Positions 9,532 through 19,555 of a stretch of 64,000 nucleotides of DNA are shown here, piece after piece. The notes under the pieces are model-generated. The model did not search any database and had not been told where the DNA came from. It saw only the letters and a list, made by a program, of their open reading frames with translations. The translations under genes were made by a program, and so were the position numbers. Within the stretch, counting starts at the first letter, position 1. The number at the start of each line of letters is the position of its first letter. The DNA comes from Blautia hansenii (lineage in GTDB: Bacteria > Bacillota > Clostridia > Lachnospirales > Lachnospiraceae), in the NCBI RefSeq assembly GCF_013304445.1, contig NZ_JAAITA010000006.1, positions 62,001-126,000 on the forward strand, given 5' to 3'.

Positions 9532-10338
9532 ATGCGTTATAAATTATTGGTTTTAGACATAGATGGAACCGTGACAAATTCTAAAAAAGAGGTCACAGAG
9601 AAGACGAAAAAGGCTATTATTGAACTGCAGGAAAGAGGAATTCCCGTGGCCATTGCTTCCGGGCGTCCGCCTCAGGGGGTGTACAAGGTGGCAGAAACCC
9701 TGGAACTGGACCGTTTCGGCAGTTATATTCTGCCCTTTAACGGCGCGAGAATTTTGAATTTCCAGACCAGGGAATGTGTGTATGAGAAAACGCTGCCCAT
9801 GCACCTCCCTGCAAGGCTCTGGAAAGATGCCCTGGAGAATGGAATCGGTATCATTACTTACGAAAAAGACGAGATTCTTTCCGGAACAGAGCCGGATAAA
9901 TATATGGAAATCGAGGCGAAAATCAATCAGCTTCCCATTGTATATAAAAAGGACTTTGGAACTTATGTAAACTTTCCGGTGAATAAATGTCTGATGACCG
10001 GAGCACCTCAGGATTTGGAAGCCCTGGAGCCTGTGATGGCCCGGAAATATTGCCATGAGGCCCAGGTATTCCGGTCAGAGCCTTTCTTTTTGGAAGTGAC
10101 GCCGAAAAATGTGGACAAGGCTTACTGTCTGCGGCATCTTCTGGAGATTCTGGGAATCAAACGGGAGGAAATGGTGTGCTGCGGTGACGGTTTTAATGAT
10201 GTGTCCATGATTCAGTACGCCGGTCTTGGCGTGGCTATGGCCAATGCCCAGGAGCGTGTGAAGGAAGTGGCGGATTATATTACCTGTTATGACAATGACC
10301 ATGACGGTATTGCAGAGGTAATCGAAAAATTCTTTTAA
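9532..10338 (+). CDS. Cof-type HAD-superfamily phosphatase
   Basis: A 268-residue haloacid dehalogenase phosphatase of the Cof subfamily (type IIB cap), acting on sugar phosphates or related metabolites. Motif I is DIDGTVTNSKK at residues 9-19, motif II IASGRP near 43, and motif IV GDGFNDVSMI near 217. AGGAG at 9519-9523 supports the start at 9529 or 9532, which are adjacent ATGs; the open frame back to 9430 has no binding site. The gene lies 28 bases before addB. The substrate is not determinable. Confidence 0.92.
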   Translation: MRYKLLVLDIDGTVTNSKKEVTEKTKKAIIELQERGIPVAIASGRPPQGVYKVAETLELDRFGSYILPFNGARILNFQTRECVYEKTLPMHLPARLWKDALENGIGIITYEKDEILSGTEPDKYMEIEAKINQLPIVYKKDFGTYVNFPVNKCLMTGAPQDLEALEPVMARKYCHEAQVFRSEPFFLEVTPKNVDKAYCLRHLLEILGIKREEMVCCGDGFNDVSMIQYAGLGVAMANAQERVKEVADYITCYDNDHDGIAEVIEKFF

Positions 10339-10366
10339 GTCCCCAGGTTTCTGAAAGGAGGAACGT

Positions 10367-13300
10367 ATGGCATTACAGTTTATTTTCGGCCCTTCGGGAG
10401 CAGGGAAATCCCATTATATTTACAGCAAAATCATACAGGAATCCATGGAACATCCGGGCCGCTCATATCTGGTGCTGGTACCGGAGCAGTTTACCATGCA
10501 GACCCAGAAGGCACTGGTAGAAATGCACCCGCGAAAAGGCATTATGAATATAGATGTCCTAAGTTTTGAACGTCTGGCTTTCCGTGTGCTGGAGGAAGTG
10601 GGGGAGACTCAGAGAGAACTGCTGGAAGAAACGGGAAAGAGCATGGTGCTGCGAAGAGTGGCGCAGGAGAAGAAAAAGGAACTGAAGGTTCTGGGCAGCA
10701 AAATGGACAAACAGGGGTATGTATCCCAGATGAAGAGTATGGTGTCTGAGCTGCGGCAATATGAAATCGGGTCCTCTGATTTAGAGGAGATTCTGGAGGA
10801 TTTAAAGAACCGCCCGGAGCTGTATTACAAATTAAAGGATATGCAGGTGCTGTATCAGGGTTTTTTTGAGTATCTGGAAGGCAACTTCATTACCCAGGAG
10901 GAAGTCTTAGACGTACTGGGAAGGGTGGCAGACAAGTCGCGGAAATTAAAGGACAGTGTGCTGGTACTGGACGGCTACACCGGATTTACCCCCATACAGA
11001 TACAGCTTCTGGAAAAACTGTTGGAAATCAGCAGTCAGATTTATGTCACCGTAACCATGGGGAGAGGAGAAGACCCGTATCATCCCGGCAGCCCCCATCA
11101 GCTTTTCTGCCTCAGCAAGCAGACCGTTGCAAGATTATGTAAACTTGCTTCGGAGAAAAAAATTCACTGGGAAGAGCAGTGGGTACCGGAAAAAGGGGCG
11201 CCGTATCAAGGGAGATTTACAAAAAATCTGCCGATGGATTTTCTGGAACGGAATCTTTTCCGTTATCGCAGAGGAACGTATGATAAAAAACAACATGCTG
11301 TGCATATCCGGGAATCCCTGAATCCGGCACAGGAAATGGAGGAAACCGCAGGTATTATCCGGGGGCTGGTGCGAAAAAAAGGTTACCGTTACCGGGATTT
11401 TGCTGTGATTACCGGAGACATGGAGGTTTATGCCCCTGCAGCGGCCAGAGCTTTTGAGAAATACCATATTCCCTGCTTTCTGGACCAGAAGCATTCCGTG
11501 TTTCTGAATCCTTTTGTGGAATACATTCGTGCCGCCGTAGATTTAATCATCGAGCAGTTCAGCTATGAGAGTGTGTTCCGCCTGCTGCGATGCGGGCTTA
11601 CGGATATTACCGAGGAAGAGACAGACCGGCTGGAAAATTATGTGGTAGCCATGGGAATCAGGGGCTTTGCGGCCTGGAACCGGGAGTGGGTGCGCACTTA
11701 TCGTGGACAGAATCCAGAAGAATGTGTATTACTCAATGAAATTCGTACCCGCCTTGTGGATATGTGGGAACCTTTTTATACGAAAATGCGGGAAAAGGGT
11801 GCTGATATTACAGATTATGCAAGGGCTTTGTATGAGTATATCTGCAGCAATCACATTCAGGAGAAAATGCAGGCGTATGCGGAAAAATTCCGGCAGGAAG
11901 AAAACCTGTCCATGGTGAAGGAATACAGTCAGATTTATGAGATTGTCATGAATCTGCTGGACAAGCTGGTGGAAATCCTGGGAGAAAAGAAGGTGCGGCT
12001 GCGGGAGTTTAAGGAGATTCTGGACGCCGGGCTTTTGGAAGCCAAGGTGGGAATTGTGCCGCCCACCTCAGACCAGGTGCTGGTTGGGGATATGGAGCGA
12101 ACTCGTTTAAAGGATATTAAGATACTGTTTTTTGCCGGGGTCAATGAAGGGAAAATTCCCAAGGAGACTCAGGCAGGAAAACTTCTTTCTGATTTGAACC
12201 GGGAAGAAATGCGGGAATCTTTGGAACGGCGGGGATTGTCCCTGGCGCCCACGGCAAAGGAAAGCCTGTATACCCAGAAGTTTTATCTGTATCTGAATCT
12301 GACGAAACCCAGTGAGCAGGTCTATCTGTCTTACAGCCGTTTAAGCAGCAGCGGGGAAGCCCTGTCTCCTTCTTTTCTTATTTCCCAGATAGAGGGCTTA
12401 TTTCAGGATTCCAGAGAGAACCAGGAGATTCTTTTGTACAGAGAAAGTGTGACAGGGGCTTTGGAAAAGCTGTCGGGAGAACTGCACAGTGTTCAGAAGG
12501 AGTCTCCGGTTTTTGAAGAACTGATGAACTGGTTCTGCAGCCGGAAGGAATGGGAAGCTGTGGTGAAGAATCTGATTCAAGGGGCTTTTTACGCCAATCC
12601 CCAGGACGCTATCAGCCGGGGCACTGCTCATGCGCTTTACGGCACAGAGTTGGAAAACAGCGCGACCAGGCTGGAAGAGTTTGCCAAATGTGCCTGCGCT
12701 CATTTCCTGTCTTATGGTCTTGCCCTACGGGAACGGGTGCGGTATGAGTTCAGTATGGCGGATTTGGGAACTCTGCTGCACAACAGCCTGGATTTGTTTG
12801 CCAAAAAAGTCCGGGAACAGGGCATGAAATGGGTGGATTTAGAAGACGGACCAAGAGACGCTCTGGCAGAAGCCTGCGTAGATGAGGTGGTGGAAAAATC
12901 AGGAGAAACCATTCTCTTAAGCAGCGCCAGAAATGCCTATACGGTAAACCGGGCCAAGCGCATGGTGAAGCGCAGTGTCTGGGCTCTGCAGTGGCAGTTA
13001 AAGCAGGGGGATTTCTATCCGGCCCTGACGGAATGGGCTTTTGGGCCTGCGGATAAGATAGACAGCCTGCATTTTTCTCTGGGAGAAGGAGAAGAATTGC
13101 AGCTGCGGGGACGGATTGACCGGGTGGATGTGTGCCGCGGAGAGGACAACCAGCTCTATGTAAAAGTGATTGATTATAAATCCGGGGCTACCAAGCTGGA
13201 TTTACTGAAAGTCTATTATGGTTTGCAGCTGCAGCTTGCCCTGTATCTCGGGGCGGCCATGGAACTGGAAGCCAAGCGGTTTCCGCAAAATCAGGTAAAG

Positions 13301-13810
13301 CCTGCAGGTATCTTTTATTACAATGTGAAAGACCCGGTGTTAAACCAGGAGGATGTAAAAGACCCGGAACATCCGGAAATGGATATCCTGAAAAAGCTGA
13401 AAATGGACGGACTGGCAGGAGCAGAGCCGGAAATTCTGGAAAAACTGGACCGGAACCTGGCAGCGGCGAAAGGCGTGGAATCTCTGGCCGTGCCCGTCAA
13501 ATACACGGCAAAAGGAGGATTTGCCAGCAATTCCAAAGTGGCAAGTCAGGAACAGTTTGGGGATATGATGTGGTATGTAAACTGCAAGGCAAAGGAAATC
13601 GGCGGAAAAATTCTGGGTGGAAATACAGAGGTCAATCCTTTTGAACAGCAGAAGGAAAACGCCTGCGTTTACTGCCCGTACCGCAGTGTGTGCGGATTTG
13701 ATGAAAAGATTCCCGGCTACCGCTACCGGAGGCTGGTGCCTTATAAAACAGAGGAAATCTGGGAGAAACTGAAAGAATACCGGGAGAATCCGGAGAAAGG
13801 AGAGGTTTAA
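10367..13810 (+). CDS. addB: ATP-dependent helicase/nuclease subunit B
   Basis: A 1147-residue subunit of AddAB, the Gram-positive counterpart of RecBCD that resects double-strand ends for RecA. The N-terminal Walker A is GPSGAGKS at residues 8-15, typical for AddB. The C-terminal nuclease domain has VKVIDYKSG near residue 943. The iron-sulfur cysteines are visible: one in EFAKCACAHF near 770 and three in CVYCPYRSVCGFD near 1100. Length is standard. AAAGGAGG lies before ATG 10367. It ends 2 bases before addA, so the two are co-translated. Confidence 0.97.
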   Translation: MALQFIFGPSGAGKSHYIYSKIIQESMEHPGRSYLVLVPEQFTMQTQKALVEMHPRKGIMNIDVLSFERLAFRVLEEVGETQRELLEETGKSMVLRRVAQEKKKELKVLGSKMDKQGYVSQMKSMVSELRQYEIGSSDLEEILEDLKNRPELYYKLKDMQVLYQGFFEYLEGNFITQEEVLDVLGRVADKSRKLKDSVLVLDGYTGFTPIQIQLLEKLLEISSQIYVTVTMGRGEDPYHPGSPHQLFCLSKQTVARLCKLASEKKIHWEEQWVPEKGAPYQGRFTKNLPMDFLERNLFRYRRGTYDKKQHAVHIRESLNPAQEMEETAGIIRGLVRKKGYRYRDFAVITGDMEVYAPAAARAFEKYHIPCFLDQKHSVFLNPFVEYIRAAVDLIIEQFSYESVFRLLRCGLTDITEEETDRLENYVVAMGIRGFAAWNREWVRTYRGQNPEECVLLNEIRTRLVDMWEPFYTKMREKGADITDYARALYEYICSNHIQEKMQAYAEKFRQEENLSMVKEYSQIYEIVMNLLDKLVEILGEKKVRLREFKEILDAGLLEAKVGIVPPTSDQVLVGDMERTRLKDIKILFFAGVNEGKIPKETQAGKLLSDLNREEMRESLERRGLSLAPTAKESLYTQKFYLYLNLTKPSEQVYLSYSRLSSSGEALSPSFLISQIEGLFQDSRENQEILLYRESVTGALEKLSGELHSVQKESPVFEELMNWFCSRKEWEAVVKNLIQGAFYANPQDAISRGTAHALYGTELENSATRLEEFAKCACAHFLSYGLALRERVRYEFSMADLGTLLHNSLDLFAKKVREQGMKWVDLEDGPRDALAEACVDEVVEKSGETILLSSARNAYTVNRAKRMVKRSVWALQWQLKQGDFYPALTEWAFGPADKIDSLHFSLGEGEELQLRGRIDRVDVCRGEDNQLYVKVIDYKSGATKLDLLKVYYGLQLQLALYLGAAMELEAKRFPQNQVKPAGIFYYNVKDPVLNQEDVKDPEHPEMDILKKLKMDGLAGAEPEILEKLDRNLAAAKGVESLAVPVKYTAKGGFASNSKVASQEQFGDMMWYVNCKAKEIGGKILGGNTEVNPFEQQKENACVYCPYRSVCGFDEKIPGYRYRRLVPYKTEEIWEKLKEYRENPEKGEV

Positions 13811-13812
13811 GC

Positions 13813-16800
13813 ATGGGCGTTTCATGGACAAAGGAGCAGCAGAAAGTCATTGATACCCGAAACTGCAACATTCTGGTCAGTGCGGCGGCCGGCAGCGGAA
13901 AGACAGCGGTGCTGGTGGAGCGTATTATCCAGAGAATCACGGATAAACACCAGCCCATAGACATTGACCGTCTGCTGATTGTAACCTTTACCAGAGCGGC
14001 GGCCGGGGAGATGAAGGAACGTATTCGGACTGCCATTGAGAAAAAGCTGGAGGAGGACCGGGATAACGAACATCTGCAAAGACAGAGCACCCTGGTACAT
14101 CATGCCCAGATTACCACCATTGACAGTTTTTGTTCTTATGTGGTGAAGAATTATTTTCATCTCATCGATTTAGACCCTTCCTTTCGTATGGGAGACGAGG
14201 GAGAAATGCGGCTTTTGCAGGCCGACGTGGCAGATAAAGTCATGGAAGAGGCGTACAGTGCGCCGGAGAATGAGAAATTCTGCTTTTTTGCGGACAATTT
14301 CTCTTCCGGGAAAACAGATGAGAAAATACCGGAAATGATACGGAAGCTTTACGGTTTTTCCATGAGCTACCCCTATCCGGAGGAATGGCTGAACGCCTGC
14401 AGAGAGGCTTATGATATAGAAACGGCAGAGGAACTGGAAAAAGCTCCCTGGATGAAGGCGGTGAAGGAAGAAATCCGCAAGCAGATACAGGAGGCAGCCA
14501 AACTTCTCACGGAGGCAGGAAACCTTGCAGGAGAACCGGACGGGCCGGGCTTTTATCTGGGGCTTTTGGAACAGGAAAAAGCGGCGGCAGAGAACCTGGA
14601 AAAGGCGGAGACTTTCGCAGAATACAAAGCGCTTTTCGATACCCTGGAATTTAAACGCCTTCCGGCAGGGAAAAAGGCAGAGAAGGAACTGGTATCGGAA
14701 AGCGTGCAGGAACTGGTGAAAAATCTGCGGAATCAGGCAAAGGATTTGCTGAAGGAAATTCAGGACCGGTATTTTTCAGAAAGTCTGGAAGAGATTCTGG
14801 AACATCTCAAAAAGGCAGGAGAGCCGGTGGGCGTTCTGGTGGATCTGACCCTGCGCTTTATGGAGTGCTACCGGGAGAAAAAAAAGGAAAAGAACATCCT
14901 GGATTTTGCGGATTTGGAGCACTATGCCCTGGAAATTCTGGTACATCACACACCAAAAGGAGATGAGCGGACCGACGCAGCCAAAGAACTGTCCCGGCAG
15001 TTTGCAGAGATTATGATTGACGAGTATCAGGACAGTAATCTGGTGCAGGAAAAACTGCTGACCTCTGTGTCCGGAGTAGAGGACGGCATGTATAATATTT
15101 TCATGGTGGGAGATGTGAAGCAGAGCATTTACCGTTTCCGTCTGGCCAGACCGGATTTGTTTATGGAGAAATTCCGTACCTATCCTCTTACGAAAGGGGA
15201 AAACCGTCTGCGGATTGATTTGCACAAAAACTTCCGAAGCAGGAAGGAAGTGCTGGACAGCGTCAACTATCTCTTTTATCAGATTATGGGAGAAGACCTG
15301 GGCGGCGTGGAATATGACCGGGACGCGGCGTTGTATGCAGGGCGGGTTTTTCCGCCGAAACCGGAAGGTTCGGAAACGATGCAGCCAGCAGCGGAGGTAC
15401 TGCTTCTGGAGGAAGATGACCCGGTGTGGAAGGACAGCGAAAATCCCGAGAGTATCCGGGAAACCGAGGCCCGTATGATTGCTATGCGGATTCGGGAGCT
15501 TATGGAGACAGAGCAGGTTCTGGACAAGAAAACGGAAACCTACCGTCCGGTATGTTATTCGGATTTTACGATTTTGCTGCGTACCATGTCGGGCTGGGCA
15601 GAGACTTTTAAGAAGATTTTAAATTCCTGCGGGATTCCCGCCAGCGTTACCACCAAGACCGGATACTTTTCCGCGCCGGAGGTCACCAGTGTGCTGGATT
15701 ACCTGCAGATTCTGGACAACCCGCTGCAGGATATTCCGCTGGCCGGGGCTTTAAGATCCATGCCGCAATCGTTCAGTTTTGAAGAATTGGCGGAAATTAA
15801 AATTCTGGGAAAAGAGGCGGAAAAGCCTGCGCTTTATGAAGCCTTGCTTCTGGCAGAGCAGCAGGACAGTCCCCTGGGGGAAAAGACCCGTGGTTTTCTT
15901 AAGATTTACCGGAAACTGCGGAGCAAGGTGCCCTATACCCCTATGCATGAACTGATTTGGGATTTCTTCGATGAAACGGGATTTCTGCTCTATCAGCAGG
16001 CCTTTGTGTCCGGGGAACAGAAAAAGGCCAATCTGCTGATGTTGGCAGAGAAGGCCAGAGATTATGAAAGCACCAGTTACCGTGGGCTGTTTAACTTTAT
16101 CCGCTATATTGAAAATTTGAAAAAGTATCAGGTGGATTTCGGGGAGGCCAATATTCTTTCCGACAAAGAGGATACCGTGCGGATTATGAGTATTCACGGC
16201 AGCAAAGGACTGGAATTTCCCATTGTCTTTGTGGCAGGTATGGGGAAAAGTATCAATATGCAGGACGCCAGAGAAAGTATGGTTATGCACCCGGATTTGG
16301 GAATTGGCGCCCCGGCTATGGACGAAAAGCTGCGGATTCGTACCAGAACCATTCTGCAAAGAGCTGTACAGCAGGAAATTCAGGCAGAGAGTCTGGGAGA
16401 AGAGCTGAGGATTCTCTATGTGGCCCTTACCAGAGCCAAGGAGAAACTGATTCTTACGGGAACAGTTTTAAAGCTGCAGGAAAAGCTGGCCGGATTTGAG
16501 ATGGTGAAGCGGCAGCGGGAAGAGCGTCTTTCCTACGGTATGCGTACAAAAGGAAAAAGCTATATGGATTGGATTTTGCAGGCTTTGGCCCGTCACAGAG
16601 CCATGAAACCGCTGTATGCAGAATACGAACTTCCCGTATACCCGCTGAATCCGTTGTATGAAGGGGAAGGAGATTTTCTTATCCGTAAAGTTTACCCATT
16701 GGAATTAGTCATAGAAGAAACCCAGCTGCGCATGGAAGAGGAACAGGAGAAAGCACGGCTGCTGTCCTGGGACTGCGGACAGGTTTACGATGAAAAGCTG

Positions 16801-17511
16801 AAACAGGAATTGGAAGACAGTTTTTCCTACGTGTATCCCTACGAAGCCCAGGCACTGATTCCCTCCAAACTCACGGTTTCCGAAGTGAAGCGCATGCAGG
16901 AGCCGGTACAGGAGGAAAGCCATGTTCTGTATGAGGAAAAACCTGTGGAGACTTATGTGCCTGCTTTTATGCGGGAGAAGGAAGCAACGCCTCAGGGGGC
17001 GGCCAGAGGAACCATCTATCACCGGGTTCTGGAAAATCTGGACTATGGAAAAACAGAGGATTTAGACCAGATAAAGGCGCAGATAAAAGCGTTAGGGCAG
17101 CAGGGAAAACTGACAAAAATCATGGAAAAAACAGTGCGGGCTCAGGATATTTACCGGTTTGTCCAAAGTGCTCTGGGACAGCGGATGAAAGCGGCAATGG
17201 AGAAGGGGAAGCTCTATCGGGAGCAGCCCTTTGTTATGGAAGTATCTGCTAATCAGGTGAAGCCGGAATATGACCCACAGGAACAAGTGCTCATTCAGGG
17301 AATTATGGATGCGTATTTCGAGGAAAACGGGGCGCTGGTGCTGGTGGATTACAAAACCGACAAGGTGTATGGAAAGAATCCGGCTTCTCTGATAAAGAAA
17401 TATCAGGTACAGTTGGAATATTATGCAGAAGCCCTGGAACGGCTGACCGGAAAAGCAGTGAAGGAGAAATATATTTATTCCATTGACCTGGGAGAAGCGG
17501 TGCCGGTATAA
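13813..17511 (+). CDS. addA: ATP-dependent helicase/nuclease subunit A
   Basis: A 1232-residue UvrD-family helicase with a C-terminal RecB-type nuclease. Helicase motifs appear in order: SAAAGSGKTAVL (Walker A, about residue 24), FTRAAAGEMKERI, IMIDEYQDSN (Walker B), SIHGSKGLEFPIVFVAG and YVALTRAKEKLIL. The nuclease motif LVLVDYKTDKV is near residue 1178. Together with AddB it unwinds and degrades DNA ends until a Chi site. GGAGAGG at the end of addB serves as its ribosome binding site. A strong terminator follows at 17537. Confidence 0.97.
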   Translation: MGVSWTKEQQKVIDTRNCNILVSAAAGSGKTAVLVERIIQRITDKHQPIDIDRLLIVTFTRAAAGEMKERIRTAIEKKLEEDRDNEHLQRQSTLVHHAQITTIDSFCSYVVKNYFHLIDLDPSFRMGDEGEMRLLQADVADKVMEEAYSAPENEKFCFFADNFSSGKTDEKIPEMIRKLYGFSMSYPYPEEWLNACREAYDIETAEELEKAPWMKAVKEEIRKQIQEAAKLLTEAGNLAGEPDGPGFYLGLLEQEKAAAENLEKAETFAEYKALFDTLEFKRLPAGKKAEKELVSESVQELVKNLRNQAKDLLKEIQDRYFSESLEEILEHLKKAGEPVGVLVDLTLRFMECYREKKKEKNILDFADLEHYALEILVHHTPKGDERTDAAKELSRQFAEIMIDEYQDSNLVQEKLLTSVSGVEDGMYNIFMVGDVKQSIYRFRLARPDLFMEKFRTYPLTKGENRLRIDLHKNFRSRKEVLDSVNYLFYQIMGEDLGGVEYDRDAALYAGRVFPPKPEGSETMQPAAEVLLLEEDDPVWKDSENPESIRETEARMIAMRIRELMETEQVLDKKTETYRPVCYSDFTILLRTMSGWAETFKKILNSCGIPASVTTKTGYFSAPEVTSVLDYLQILDNPLQDIPLAGALRSMPQSFSFEELAEIKILGKEAEKPALYEALLLAEQQDSPLGEKTRGFLKIYRKLRSKVPYTPMHELIWDFFDETGFLLYQQAFVSGEQKKANLLMLAEKARDYESTSYRGLFNFIRYIENLKKYQVDFGEANILSDKEDTVRIMSIHGSKGLEFPIVFVAGMGKSINMQDARESMVMHPDLGIGAPAMDEKLRIRTRTILQRAVQQEIQAESLGEELRILYVALTRAKEKLILTGTVLKLQEKLAGFEMVKRQREERLSYGMRTKGKSYMDWILQALARHRAMKPLYAEYELPVYPLNPLYEGEGDFLIRKVYPLELVIEETQLRMEEEQEKARLLSWDCGQVYDEKLKQELEDSFSYVYPYEAQALIPSKLTVSEVKRMQEPVQEESHVLYEEKPVETYVPAFMREKEATPQGAARGTIYHRVLENLDYGKTEDLDQIKAQIKALGQQGKLTKIMEKTVRAQDIYRFVQSALGQRMKAAMEKGKLYREQPFVMEVSANQVKPEYDPQEQVLIQGIMDAYFEENGALVLVDYKTDKVYGKNPASLIKKYQVQLEYYAEALERLTGKAVKEKYIYSIDLGEAVPV

Positions 17512-17536
17512 GAATTCTGGCATATAGTGGAAACGG

Positions 17537-17563
17537 AAAAGAGGCTGTTTGACAGCCTCTTTT
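17537..17563. terminator. Bidirectional terminator after addA
   Basis: A perfect 12-base stem (17537-17548 with 17552-17563) with a 3-base loop, A-rich on the left and T-rich on the right, between convergent addA and the DUF4230 gene. Confidence 0.9.
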
Positions 17564-17575
17564 CTGTAAATTTTT

Positions 17576-18193
17576 TTAATTTGCCGCAGAGGATTCCGAT
17601 TGGGTATCTGCAGCCGTTTCAAAGGTAATTTCCGGCTTTGTATCCTCCTGGTTCCACATGGAATTTACCAGTTCCGTAATCACGGTTTTCGCCCGTTCTT
17701 CTGCGGTGGTGAGCAAATCTGTTTTTTCTGCCTGCTTGGTTACGTCCTCTTTGGCATACTGCAGAGCCTCTACGGTATCCTGGCGGTCCTGAAAATTAAA
17801 AAGTGCAAATTTTTCATCATAAAATTCCAGGCTGTCCGGGTCAATGGTAATGTCCTGAATTTCTGCTTTGGGAAGGGTTACGGATACTTTGTTTCCCTTT
17901 ATATCCACCTGTACCTGTCCTAAATCCACCCCGGCCTTTACATTGGCATCGTAAATCATTGTAAATTCTTTCTTGGTGAGAAAGGTGATTTCTCCCTGGC
18001 TGTACCGTACCAGTCCCCGGTAGGCAAGTTCTGCGGTGGACAGCTGGGAGAGCTCTGAAATCTGCGCGGTAATCGCAGACGTGTTCAGCTCCGGCTTCTT
18101 ACTGGACTCCAAATATCTTCCGGCAATCATGCCCAGAATCAGAATGGCGGCAGCGGCCAGAATGGCAAATATTTTTCCAAATTGTTTTTTCAT
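17576..18193 (-). CDS. DUF4230-family membrane-anchored protein
   Basis: A 205-residue protein with an N-terminal membrane helix (about residues 8-25) and an extracytoplasmic domain of the DUF4230 type: ELAYRGLVRYSQGEI, IYDANVKAGVDL, VSVTLPKAEIQDITIDPDS. An AGGAGG-type site precedes ATG 18193. It is divergent from the padR operon, with about 220 bases between the starts. Function of the family is unknown. Confidence 0.8.
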   Translation of the reverse strand: MKKQFGKIFAILAAAAILILGMIAGRYLESSKKPELNTSAITAQISELSQLSTAELAYRGLVRYSQGEITFLTKKEFTMIYDANVKAGVDLGQVQVDIKGNKVSVTLPKAEIQDITIDPDSLEFYDEKFALFNFQDRQDTVEALQYAKEDVTKQAEKTDLLTTAEERAKTVITELVNSMWNQEDTKPEITFETAADTQSESSAAN

Positions 18194-18320
18194 GTATTCC
18201 TCCTGTGTCGAAAATCCTTGAAATTTGCGAAACGTGTCTCTATACGAGTATAAAGGTTTGCAGAGAGAAAGAAAAGAAAAATCTTTAAAATTTCTTTTGT
18301 TTTTCTTCTATAAAATATTA

Positions 18321-18389
18321 TTGACAATATTATATTATATGACGTATAGTATTGAACATAAAATAGTATTGCTTAAGAAACAATATTAT
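18321..18389 (+). promoter_or_regulatory. padR promoter with four operator-like half-sites
   Basis: TTGACA at 18321-18326 and TATAGT at 18345-18350 (18-base spacer) drive the padR operon. Four related 9-mers lie on and after it: CAATATTAT at 18325-18333, ATAGTATTG at 18346-18354, ATAGTATTG at 18363-18371, CAATATTAT at 18381-18389. They form two inverted pairs around the promoter and the leader, as expected for autorepression by the PadR protein. Binding itself is inferred. Confidence 0.65.
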
Positions 18390-18416
18390 GGAGAAAAAAG
18401 GAAGCGAGGTGGACAT

Positions 18417-18740
18417 ATGGTTTTTAATACAGGAGCAGCGCTTTTGGACGCCATTGTGCTGGCCGTTGTATCCAAGGAAAACGAGGGTACCTATGGGTAT
18501 AAAATTACCCAGGATGTGCGTCAGGTGCTGGAGGTTTCGGAATCCACGCTCTATCCGGTTCTGCGGAGACTTTTAAAAGACCAGTGTTTGGAAACTTATG
18601 ACAGAGAATACGGCGGAAGAAACCGGCGATATTATAAGGTAACAGAGAAAGGGATGGTGCAGTTGAATCTGTACCGGGCAGAATGGAAAAGCTACTCAAT
18701 GAAAATCAGTGAATTGTTCGAGGGAGGGATTCAGGCATGA
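18417..18740 (+). CDS. PadR-family transcriptional regulator
   Basis: A 107-residue winged-helix repressor. It has the PadR core: AALLDAIVLAVVSKENEGTYGYKI, then ESTLYPVLRRLLKDQCLET and GGRNRRYYKVTEKG. The open frame extends to 18225, but ATG 18417 follows GAGGTGG and a clear promoter at 18321-18350, so the short form is right. It overlaps the next gene by 4 bases and probably represses its own operon of envelope proteins. Confidence 0.93.
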   Translation: MVFNTGAALLDAIVLAVVSKENEGTYGYKITQDVRQVLEVSESTLYPVLRRLLKDQCLETYDREYGGRNRRYYKVTEKGMVQLNLYRAEWKSYSMKISELFEGGIQA

Positions 18741-19555
18741 ACAGAAAGGAATTTTTGGCGCAGCTTTCGCGGCTGTTGTGGGATATACCGGAAGCGGACA
18801 GAAAAGACGCTCTGGAATATTATGAAAACTATTTTGAGGATGCAGGGGAAGAAAACGAACCCTCTGTCATACAGGAACTGGGAAGTCCGGGGAAGGTGGC
18901 AGCCATCATAAAAGCCGGCCTGGAAGAGGGACAGAATGAGTATGGGGCATACACAGAGGCCGGATACCGGGATGAACGGTTTGAAGAACGGAATATGCCT
19001 GAGCGGCAAAAGGCAGAATCTTCTTCCGACTCCCAAAATCATGAGGAAGACCGCCAGGAAAAGAATAACTGGGATGGAAGCCGTTATCACGGAGAGGAGA
19101 ATGGGGGAAATACAGCTTATGAGGGACCGTATCGAACCTATGCGGGAACCGCACAGAGAAAACAGCCAAGAGGCGGACTTTCCTGGCCGCTGCTATTGGT
19201 ATTGGTGATTCTTACTTGTCCTTTGTGGGGCGGATTGGGACTGGGACTGCTGGGTGTGTTTCTGGGGCTTTTGGGCGCCTGCATTGGAATTCTGGCAGCT
19301 TTGCTTTTTAGCGGGCTGGGATTGGTAGTTGGCGGTGTGGTGCTTCTGGCTAATGCCTTTATTTTTCAGTTGGGAACTCCGGCTACTGCTGTAGTTACCG
19401 CAGGGGCAGCGCTTATGATGACAGCGCTGGGACTGCTTTTGACTTTGGGATTTTTCCTTCTGGTGATAAAAGTTTTTCCGCCTTGTTTCCGATGGTGCAT
19501 AGATTTGATTCAGCGAATTCTTCACAGAGGACATACAGGAGGTGACCGGGCATGA
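18737..19555 (+). CDS. DUF1700 (HAAS-domain) membrane protein
   Basis: A 272-residue protein. The first 65 residues are the HAAS-type helical signalling domain (NRKEFLAQLSRLLWDIPEADR, ALEYYENYFEDAGEENE). A long charged linker follows, then four hydrophobic segments from about residue 153 to 250. Such proteins are usually encoded next to PadR regulators and DUF4097 proteins, as here, with 4-base overlaps on both sides. The domain is thought to transmit envelope signals; the exact role is unknown. Confidence 0.88.
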   Translation: MNRKEFLAQLSRLLWDIPEADRKDALEYYENYFEDAGEENEPSVIQELGSPGKVAAIIKAGLEEGQNEYGAYTEAGYRDERFEERNMPERQKAESSSDSQNHEEDRQEKNNWDGSRYHGEENGGNTAYEGPYRTYAGTAQRKQPRGGLSWPLLLVLVILTCPLWGGLGLGLLGVFLGLLGACIGILAALLFSGLGLVVGGVVLLANAFIFQLGTPATAVVTAGAALMMTALGLLLTLGFFLLVIKVFPPCFRWCIDLIQRILHRGHTGGDRA

